Shown here: in pieces, positions 6,077 to 11,290 of the stretch | Position numbering within the stretch: position 1 is the first letter of the stretch | Layout of the letters: every line of letters starts with the position of its first letter | Source of the DNA: Kiritimatiellota bacterium | Lineage (GTDB): Bacteria > Verrucomicrobiota > Kiritimatiellia > RFP12 > UBA1067 | NCBI GenBank assembly: GCA_009777165.1 | Contig: WRML01000038.1 | Location: 1 to 11,290, forward strand | Reading direction: 5' to 3' | DNA length: 11,290 bases | Translations under genes and position numbers: made by a program | Notes under the pieces: model-generated | Seen by the model: only the letters and a program-made list of their open reading frames with translations | The model's database searches: none | What the model was told of the DNA's origin: nothing

Positions 6077-6924
6077 AAGTCCTGTTCCTATTCATTGACG
6101 GCATCGGCTTGCGAGCACCGGCGAAGGACAACCCGATTCATGCGGGTGTGTGCCCGACGTTGTGCCGTCTCATCGAGGAGAACGGCGTGGCGATTGACGC
6201 ATGCCTCGATATCCCCGGGCTGCCGCAGAGCGCCACGGGACAGACTGCGATGTTCACGGGCGTCAACGCCGCACAGTACATGGGACGCCACTGCGAGGGG
6301 TTCCCGGGCCCGAGCCTGCGCAAGCTCCTGCACGAGGATAACCTCTTCATGGCGCTGACCCGCAAGTCACTGCGCTGCCGTTTCGCGGACGCATACATGG
6401 CGGACAATATCGAGGAGATTGCCGCGCGCCGCTTCAAGTCCGTCACGACCGTCATGGCGCTGACGCAACCCGAGACGATCGCCATGCAGGACGACCTCCT
6501 TGCGAACCACGCCCTCGCGCATGATATCACGCGCAAGACGTTTGCCGAGAAGGGGTATGCGGTCAAGCAGGTGACCCCCCTCCAGGCGGCGGACCACCTC
6601 TTGCAGATTTCCCGCGCGAACGACTTCACGCTGTTCGAGATGTTCATCACGGATTTGATCGGGCATTCGGGCGACTACAATCAAGCCTGCAAGGTGATCA
6701 AGGTGCTGGATACGTTCCTTGACGCGGTCGTGCAACTGTGCGTCAAGGCGGGTATCCTGTTGATCATCTCCAGTGACCATGGCAACATCGAGGAGATCGG
6801 TGTACGCGGCCATACGCGCAACCCTGTGCCGCTCATCGCCGTCGGCCCGCAGGCATCCGCGTTTCTCGCGAACGCCCAGAGTTTGGTTGACATCACCCCC
6901 CGCATCATCGGCTTGTATGCGTGA
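6073..6924 (+). CDS. alkaline phosphatase superfamily metalloenzyme (phosphoglycerate mutase-like)
   Basis: The 283-residue protein has the two-metal core shared by cofactor-independent phosphoglycerate mutase (iPGM) and phosphopentomutase (Pfam Metalloenzyme). Aligned by eye with iPGM, every catalytic residue is present: Asp9 in FIDGIG, nucleophile Ser53 in QSATGQ, Asp194 and His198 in TDLIGH, Asp235 and His236 in SDHGNIE, and His247 in GHTRNPVPLI. The segment between Ser53 and Asp194 is much shorter than the iPGM insert domain, so the substrate pocket differs. It is probably a cytoplasmic phosphohydrolase or phosphomutase of unknown substrate. The start at 6073 overlaps the dctM stop by 4 bp (ATGA), placing it as the last gene of the TRAP operon. 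A metabolic link to the imported solute is only inferred. The upstream Met at 6052 lies inside dctM and is less likely. Confidence 0.85.
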   Translation: MKVLFLFIDGIGLRAPAKDNPIHAGVCPTLCRLIEENGVAIDACLDIPGLPQSATGQTAMFTGVNAAQYMGRHCEGFPGPSLRKLLHEDNLFMALTRKSLRCRFADAYMADNIEEIAARRFKSVTTVMALTQPETIAMQDDLLANHALAHDITRKTFAEKGYAVKQVTPLQAADHLLQISRANDFTLFEMFITDLIGHSGDYNQACKVIKVLDTFLDAVVQLCVKAGILLIISSDHGNIEEIGVRGHTRNPVPLIAVGPQASAFLANAQSLVDITPRIIGLYA

Positions 6925-6964
6925 GACGTTATGGAACCTCGGCTACAGGAGCTCGTAATTTGAA

Positions 6965-6994
6965 TTGAACATACGGCTCAACACCTGTTATACG
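6965..6994 (+). promoter_or_regulatory. candidate promoter of hrpA
   Basis: TTGAAC (6965-6970) and TATACG (6989-6994) are 18 bp apart, and TG precedes the -10 box in the extended -10 position. The start codon lies 20 nt beyond, giving a very short leader of about 14 nt with no Shine-Dalgarno. No terminator for the preceding operon is seen in this 90-bp gap. Confidence 0.4.
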
Positions 6995-7014
6995 GTCTCA
7001 CGTTTCCAACGACT

Positions 7015-10000
7015 ATGAGGTACACGTTTCCATCTGAACTGCCGATTACAGCGTACGTTGATGAAATCGCAGATGCGCTGCGACAGCATCAGGTGTTGAT
7101 TGTCTGCGGTGACACAGGATCGGGTAAGACGACGCAACTGCCGAAGATCGCGCTGAAGGCGGGGCGTGGCACACGAGGCCTCATCGGCTGTACTCAACCG
7201 CGACGCCTCGCTGCAACCACGATGGCACGGCGTGTCGCGGAAGAACTGGATTTTTCTGTCGACCATTCAGACGTATCTCGGCCAGATCGCTTCGTGGGCT
7301 ACCAGCACCGTTTTGAGTCGCGTCTCTCGAAGGACACGGTCGTCAAGTTCATGACGGACGGTATCCTGCTCGCGGAGACGCGTCACGACAGGCTCTTCCG
7401 CAAGTACGACACGCTCATCATTGACGAGGCGCATGAGCGGTCGCTGAACATTGATTTCCTTCTCGGCATCCTCAAGCACATCCTGCCGCATCGCCCTGAC
7501 CTCAACGTCATCATCAGTTCCGCGACGCTCGACGAGAAACGCTTCTCGGTGTTTTTTGACGATGCCCCCATCGTGTCCGTGCCAGGTCGGCTCTACCCGA
7601 TTGAGACACGCTGGCTCGCCCCCGACGATGACGACGACCCTGACCTGCCACGTCAAATCGCCAACGCCGTAGACGAACTCATCGCCGAAGAACGCAGGGG
7701 CCATCACCTGAACCGAATGGATGCGAATCCATGCGCGACATCGACGGTATGCGGTGACACAACAGGACCTGGCGACATCCTCGTCTTCCTGCCGGGGGAA
7801 CGCGACATCCGCGAGGCGACAGAGGTGCTCACAGGTCGGAGGTTGCCGCGTACGGAAATCATCCCCCTGCTTGCGTCGCTCCCTGCGGGTGAGCAGCAAC
7901 GCGCGTTCAACCTCTCGCCGAACCGACGAATCATTTTATCGACGAACGTCGCGGAGACATCGGTGACGTTGCCGGGCATCCGTTATGTGATAGATTCTGG
8001 GCTGGTCCGCTTGAGCCGTTACAACCCGCGCACGCAAGTCCAGCGACTTCAGATTGAGCCGGTGTCGCAAGCGAGCGCGAACCAGCGCAAAGGGCGTTGC
8101 GGACGCATCGCGCCCGGTATCTGTGTCCGGCTCTATTCGGAAGACGACTTCAACAAACGCGACGATTACACCCCCCCCGAAATCCTGCGCTCAAGCCTCG
8201 CGCGTGTCATCCTCACGATGATGGATCTGAAGCTCGGTGACATCGAGGCCTTCCCGTTCATTGATGCGCCAAGTCATGCGCTAATCAAGGAGGGGTATCG
8301 CGAACTGGAGTTGCTGGATGCGATCGCTCCATCCCTTACGCCCTCCTGTCCCCCCGTCCGTTCTTCTGTCCTCTCACCGACCTTGCATCCTTGCGGTATA
8401 ACGGAAGGACACAAGGACAGAAGGACACAAGGGGGGGGACACTCCTCCTACCGCCTTACCCGCCTCGGTCGTGAGCTTGCGCGTCTGCCGATTGACCCTG
8501 CGTTTGCGCGTATCCTTTTCGCGGCGCACCATGAGAAGGCGCTTGCGGACACGCTCATTGTCGTGGCGGCGCTCGAGGGCGACGACCCGCGACGCCGCCC
8601 CTTGGAGAAATCAGCCGAGGCGGACAAATGTCACGCCCGTTTCCTCACGCCGAATTCGGATTTCTCCGCGCTCATACGCCTGTGGCGGTGGTGGGGTGAA
8701 CAGACCGCGAAAGGCTCGCAGACTGTCGCGCGCCGTGTGTGCAAAGACAATTTCCTGTCCTATCCCAAGATGCGCGACTGGATGGATCTGTGCGAGCAGC
8801 TTGCGTCCATTTGCAAAGCGCTGGGGTTAGATGTCGCCACAACGAGCGGTGGCGAGGCGGGGATGCATCGCGCGTTGCTTACAGGCCTGCTCTCAAACCT
8901 CGGCCAGCGTGACCCCGACACAGGCGACTACCGGGGGGGCCGCGGGATACGCTTCGCCTTGTTCCCCGGCTCGGGGCTTGTGAAACGGAGTCACGGCTTC
9001 CAGCCAGAGAAAAAACGCGCCAACGCCGGCAAGATGCCGTTGCGCCACTCAACCCGCGACTGGATTATCGCCGGGGAGCTTGTGGAGACGTCGCGCCTCT
9101 ACGCCCGCACGGCGGCCTGCATTGACCCGGCGTGGGTTGAGCCTATCGCCAAACGGCATTGCAAGTACAGTTACCACTCCCTCCAGTGGGATGGCGAACG
9201 CGGTTTCACGACCGTGCGGGAGCGGGTCACGTTGTTCGGGCTTGTGCTGGTCGAGTCGCGTGTGCGCGACGCCAGCCGGATCAATCCTGCGGAGTCCCGC
9301 GCCATCATGATCCGCGAGGGACTCGTGGGGGGGGCTTTCCCTGCGCCTCTCCCCCCCTTCCTTACCGAGAACCTCGCGCGTAGCCGCGCCCTGCTGGATG
9401 CGGAGTCGAAACTGCGGCGGCACGGGACCCTGTTCGACCCCGAACGCGCCTTCGCGTTTTACGACGAGCGTATCCCACAGGATGTCTGTACCGCGAGTGA
9501 TTTGCGAAAATGGATCGCCGCAACGGCATCCCTGCCGTCAGGGGAAAACGGCGCCAACGGCAAGGATGCCGTTGCGCCTTTGACCATGCTCGACTCCGAT
9601 CTGCCTCCGCCGCATGACCTGGAACAGGGGTTCCCCAGTTCGGTGATGCTCGGCGGCAACCGTTTGCCGTTGACGTATCGTCATGCGCCCGGCGAGTCCA
9701 GCGACGGTATCACCTGTACAGTCCCGGTCTCCCGGTTACCGGTTGTCGCGGCGTGGCGGAGCGACTGGCTTGTGCCAGGGATGCTGGAGGAGAAGTTACG
9801 GTGGATGCTCAATGTGCTTCCCACGAAAGTGCGGCGGCTGCTGCAACCCTACGACGAGACGCTTGCGATGTGCCGTTCGCGCATGGTCCCGGGCAAGGGG
9901 GGGGTGGCAGAGGCGTTCGCGGAGGCGCTCTATGCGGTGCGCGGCGTAAGACCCCCCTTCGACCATTGGCGTGAAGACGACCTCCCCCCTCACCTGCGGA

Positions 10001-11043
10001 TGCGCTTCGTCGTCGTCACTGAAGGGGGGGGGGAAGAGCTGGGCAGCGGGCGAAACATGGATGCGTTGCTACGGCTCTTCGCGGGTCGCGAGGAGGCACG
10101 GGGTACCGAAACTCGCCCGCCAAGCGCAACCCTCGCGCTGTGGAATCGCGATAGGCTGACGCATTGGGATTTCGGTACGCTCCCCCAGCAGGTGGATGTC
10201 GGAAAGGCGGGGTGGCCGGTCATCAGCTATCCCGCGCTGGTGGATGAACACGACTCCGTCTCACTGCGGCTCTTCGCGGATGCGGGCACGGCGGCGGCGG
10301 CGCATGAGAAGGGGGTGTGCCGGCTTTTCGCAGTGGTGCTGGGGGGGGAACCGAGAGGAGCAAACGTCCTCGCGAACATTAACGCGACTGAGCGATCGCG
10401 AGGACGATTGTCCCTCCCCCGCGCCGTCGCGTGTTACATGACGCAACTCGAGATGACTGCCGCGCAGCTCGGCACAGAAATCATGAACGCCACGTTGCGC
10501 GAGACGTTTGTGGAGGGCAAGCCTGTCATCCGTGACGCACAGGCATTCCAGTCGCGGCTGGAATCGGAACGCGGACGGTTTCCCGCCGCGCATGCCGCAC
10601 GCACGCGGCTGGTCATCGCGATCCTGCAATCCGCCAGCGAGATGGATGCGATACTGAGCGCAACACCAATCGCGAGGGAGACGGTTGATGACGTGACGGA
10701 TCAACTGGCGTGGCTGATTTTTCCAGGCTTTGCCGAGGCGGTACCGAGCGCGCAGCTTCAGCAGATACCGCGTTACCTCGAGGCGATGCGCGTTCGCATC
10801 CAGCGTGCGCAGACGAACCCAGCCGGGGAGTTGCGCAAGCGTAACGAAGTGCAACCGCTATGGCAACAGTACGTTGAATACATCTCGCAGCCGCCCCCCC
10901 CCCGACACGATAAACTTCTTCTCGAACACTACCGCTGGATGGTGGAAGAGTTCCGTGTGTCTGTCTTCGCCCAAGAACTCCGTACCCCGATGACCGTCTC
11001 GGCGAAGCGTCTCCGCGCGTTGTGGGATGAGGCGGTGAAGTGA
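7015..11043 (+). CDS. hrpA: ATP-dependent RNA helicase HrpA (DEAH family)
   Basis: HrpA is a DEAH/RHA-type RNA helicase implicated in mRNA processing and ribosome quality control. The 1342-residue product has motif I GDTGSGKT (32-39), Ia TQPRRLAA, II DEAH (137-140), III SAT (169-171), the second RecA domain with ILVFLPGERDI (255-265), V TNVAETSVT (310-318) and VI QRKGRCGR (357-364). A winged-helix/ratchet region follows (about 400-600), then the long HrpA-specific C-terminal part (DUF3418 type) to the end, including GELVETSRLYAR and YPALVDEHDSVSLRLF. Compared with E. coli HrpA from memory, about 65 N-terminal residues are absent. Extra segments occur at about 227-252, 438-478, 659-681, 838-856 and possibly 1112-1132. 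They carry inverted or tandem repeats. Nine G or C runs of 7-10 bases lie in the gene, all in frame. Confidence 0.96.
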   Translation: MRYTFPSELPITAYVDEIADALRQHQVLIVCGDTGSGKTTQLPKIALKAGRGTRGLIGCTQPRRLAATTMARRVAEELDFSVDHSDVSRPDRFVGYQHRFESRLSKDTVVKFMTDGILLAETRHDRLFRKYDTLIIDEAHERSLNIDFLLGILKHILPHRPDLNVIISSATLDEKRFSVFFDDAPIVSVPGRLYPIETRWLAPDDDDDPDLPRQIANAVDELIAEERRGHHLNRMDANPCATSTVCGDTTGPGDILVFLPGERDIREATEVLTGRRLPRTEIIPLLASLPAGEQQRAFNLSPNRRIILSTNVAETSVTLPGIRYVIDSGLVRLSRYNPRTQVQRLQIEPVSQASANQRKGRCGRIAPGICVRLYSEDDFNKRDDYTPPEILRSSLARVILTMMDLKLGDIEAFPFIDAPSHALIKEGYRELELLDAIAPSLTPSCPPVRSSVLSPTLHPCGITEGHKDRRTQGGGHSSYRLTRLGRELARLPIDPAFARILFAAHHEKALADTLIVVAALEGDDPRRRPLEKSAEADKCHARFLTPNSDFSALIRLWRWWGEQTAKGSQTVARRVCKDNFLSYPKMRDWMDLCEQLASICKALGLDVATTSGGEAGMHRALLTGLLSNLGQRDPDTGDYRGGRGIRFALFPGSGLVKRSHGFQPEKKRANAGKMPLRHSTRDWIIAGELVETSRLYARTAACIDPAWVEPIAKRHCKYSYHSLQWDGERGFTTVRERVTLFGLVLVESRVRDASRINPAESRAIMIREGLVGGAFPAPLPPFLTENLARSRALLDAESKLRRHGTLFDPERAFAFYDERIPQDVCTASDLRKWIAATASLPSGENGANGKDAVAPLTMLDSDLPPPHDLEQGFPSSVMLGGNRLPLTYRHAPGESSDGITCTVPVSRLPVVAAWRSDWLVPGMLEEKLRWMLNVLPTKVRRLLQPYDETLAMCRSRMVPGKGGVAEAFAEALYAVRGVRPPFDHWREDDLPPHLRMRFVVVTEGGGEELGSGRNMDALLRLFAGREEARGTETRPPSATLALWNRDRLTHWDFGTLPQQVDVGKAGWPVISYPALVDEHDSVSLRLFADAGTAAAAHEKGVCRLFAVVLGGEPRGANVLANINATERSRGRLSLPRAVACYMTQLEMTAAQLGTEIMNATLRETFVEGKPVIRDAQAFQSRLESERGRFPAAHAARTRLVIAILQSASEMDAILSATPIARETVDDVTDQLAWLIFPGFAEAVPSAQLQQIPRYLEAMRVRIQRAQTNPAGELRKRNEVQPLWQQYVEYISQPPPPRHDKLLLEHYRWMVEEFRVSVFAQELRTPMTVSAKRLRALWDEAVK
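7693..7770 (+). repeat. in-frame insert 1 in hrpA (residues about 227-252)
   Basis: About 26 extra residues lie between AVDELIAEE and GDILVF, where E. coli HrpA has almost none. The DNA contains a hairpin with 6-bp arms ATGGAT (7717-7722) and ATCCAT (7727-7732), loop GCGA. GAATCCATGCG here also occurs at 1757-1767 between dus and the RDD gene. The residues are cysteine-, histidine- and polar-rich and unlike the flanks. Confidence 0.5.
8326..8447 (+). repeat. in-frame insert 2 in hrpA (residues about 438-478), inverted and tandem repeats
   Basis: About 33 residues are extra before YRLTRLGRELARLPIDP. The ends pair: GTCCCCCC (8348-8355) with GGGGGGAC (8433-8440), and TTCTGTCCT (8364-8372) with AGGACAGAA (8414-8422). 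The right arm is three 8-bp units of the GGACACAA type (8407-8430) followed by G8. This resembles the GGGGAC-CAA tandem at 394-421. Confidence 0.6.
8989..9057 (+). repeat. in-frame insert 3 in hrpA (residues about 659-681)
   Basis: About 21 residues are extra between FPGSGLVKR and the WIIAGELVETSRL block. The DNA holds GCGCCAACG (9017-9025) and GATGCCGTTGCGCC (9033-9046), both repeated exactly in insert 4, plus GGCTTCCAGCC as in the hairpin at 305-327. The second half of the unit is read in a different frame from the copy in insert 4. Confidence 0.6.
9519..9578 (+). repeat. in-frame insert 4 in hrpA: inverted pair of palindromic units
   Basis: Bases 9519-9538 and 9557-9576 are inverted copies over 20 bp with one mismatch (first 13 bases CGCAACGGCATCC). 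Each arm is itself nearly palindromic. The right one has CAACGGCA (9555-9562), loop AGGA and TGCCGTTG (9567-9574), extendable by GGCG/CGCC across a bulged C. This doublet layout is like REP/BIME elements, but here it is translated (residues about 836-855). Confidence 0.7.
10355..10410 (+). repeat. insert 5 in hrpA: 15-bp inverted repeat
   Basis: CAAACGTCCTCGCGA (10361-10375) and TCGCGAGGACGATTG (10396-10410) pair at 14 of 15 positions around a 20-nt loop. GAGGA/TCCTC (10355-10359 and 10367-10371) is an alternative hairpin equal in layout to 338-353. The encoded stretch (residues about 1114-1132) adds perhaps 13 residues against E. coli, so insertion is less certain than in the other cases. 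Confidence 0.5.
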
Positions 11044-11127
11044 TATTCCCCGCATACAACGCACAACGGTCACCACGATAATGCCGCGTTTTGTATAGTG
11101 AATTCACATTAAACGTGTTCCATTCTT
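11044..11127. other. intergenic DNA after hrpA with a small palindrome and -10-like site
   Basis: GTGAATTCAC (11098-11107) is a perfect 10-bp palindrome. TATAGT (11094-11099) resembles a -10 box, but no good -35 lies 17 bp upstream. It could start a short transcript through the hairpins that follow. No coding sequence is seen. Confidence 0.25.
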
Positions 11128-11290
11128 ACATCCCGTTAGGGATGTGTCTCTCGGTAGAAAAATGCCCTCCCCCCCTTGTCCGCAGGAAAAGGGGCCCCCG
11201 TCGGCGCAGGTGCGACCGATGGGGCACGGGATGCGCCTAAAAGAGGCATCCCGATGGGATGCCATGATTTTTTTTGCGTTCTCTTCTACC
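11128..11290. repeat. multi-hairpin element, incomplete at window end
   Basis: Four stems follow each other. Stem 1 is ACATCCC/GGGATGT (11128-11145, loop GTTA). Stem 2 pairs CCCCTT with AAGGGG around TCC/GGA (about 11172-11194). Stem 3 (11196-11224) has about 12 bp with one bulged A. Stem 4 is GGCATCCC/GGGATGCC (11245-11263). GGTAGAA at 11153-11159 is matched by the inverted TTCTACC at 11284-11290. This suggests an element with inverted ends whose second end lies beyond the window. I recall similar CATCCC-hairpin plus GGTAGAA repeats in other bacterial genomes but cannot name a family. Confidence 0.5.
11245..11275 (+). terminator. intrinsic terminator-like hairpin with T8
   Basis: A perfect 8-bp stem (11245-11252 with 11256-11263, loop GAT) is followed 4 nt later by eight T (11268-11275). 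It could end hrpA transcripts or a short RNA from the hairpin region. The 4-nt gap before the T run is longer than ideal. Confidence 0.5.

Overview
The window is GC-rich bacterial DNA with a strong G/C bias at third codon positions. It holds six full-length protein genes, one gene with an interrupted start (dctM) and one tRNA gene. Organism: the only lineage clues are a C-terminal domain resembling the pseudopilin-like proteins of Lentisphaerota/Kiritimatiellota, abundant short palindromic repeats, and a DUF3418-type HrpA helicase. I lean towards the PVC superphylum with low to moderate confidence. All protein genes lie on the + strand and all end in TGA. The single tRNA lies on the - strand.

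Layout. 1-534: no full gene. There may be the 3' end of a reading frame (2-181), then a cluster of small hairpins and a GGGGAC-type tandem repeat (305-421), two inverted repeats, and a promoter directly in front of dus. 535-1695: tRNA-dihydrouridine synthase with a lysine-rich tail. 1713-1747: a repeat hairpin. 1792-2859: RDD-family membrane protein fused to a pseudopilin-like C-terminal domain. 2994-3070 (-): tRNA-Pro(UGG) with encoded CCA and its own promoter. 3239-6924: a tight operon for a TRAP transporter (dctP lipoprotein, dctQ, dctM) plus an alkaline-phosphatase-superfamily metalloenzyme. The dctQ/dctM and dctM/metalloenzyme junctions are 4-bp ATGA overlaps. 7015-11043: hrpA, a very long DEAH RNA helicase. 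11044-11290: a chain of stem-loops ending in a hairpin plus T8, which looks like a dispersed repeat or structured RNA cut by the window edge.

How the genes work together. DctP would catch an unknown solute outside the membrane, and DctQM would import it with a sodium gradient. The fourth operon gene may act on the imported compound or a phosphorylated derivative. dus and the tRNA gene are general RNA-maturation functions, and HrpA is an RNA/ribosome helicase. These are housekeeping neighbours, not one pathway.

Most unusual points. (1) hrpA carries several in-frame insertions relative to E. coli HrpA, as I remember that sequence. These insertions contain inverted or tandem repeats, and parts of them match repeats elsewhere in the window, as in Rickettsia palindromic elements. 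(2) hrpA also holds nine G or C homopolymers of 7-10 bases, all in frame. (3) The natural start of dctM at 4775 is followed at codon 20 by an in-frame TGA, with a restart ATG 3 nt later and a strong hairpin behind it. (4) dus and dctP have promoter-like sites placed so that their mRNAs could be leaderless. (5) The 3' end holds a multi-hairpin element with mutually exclusive stems.
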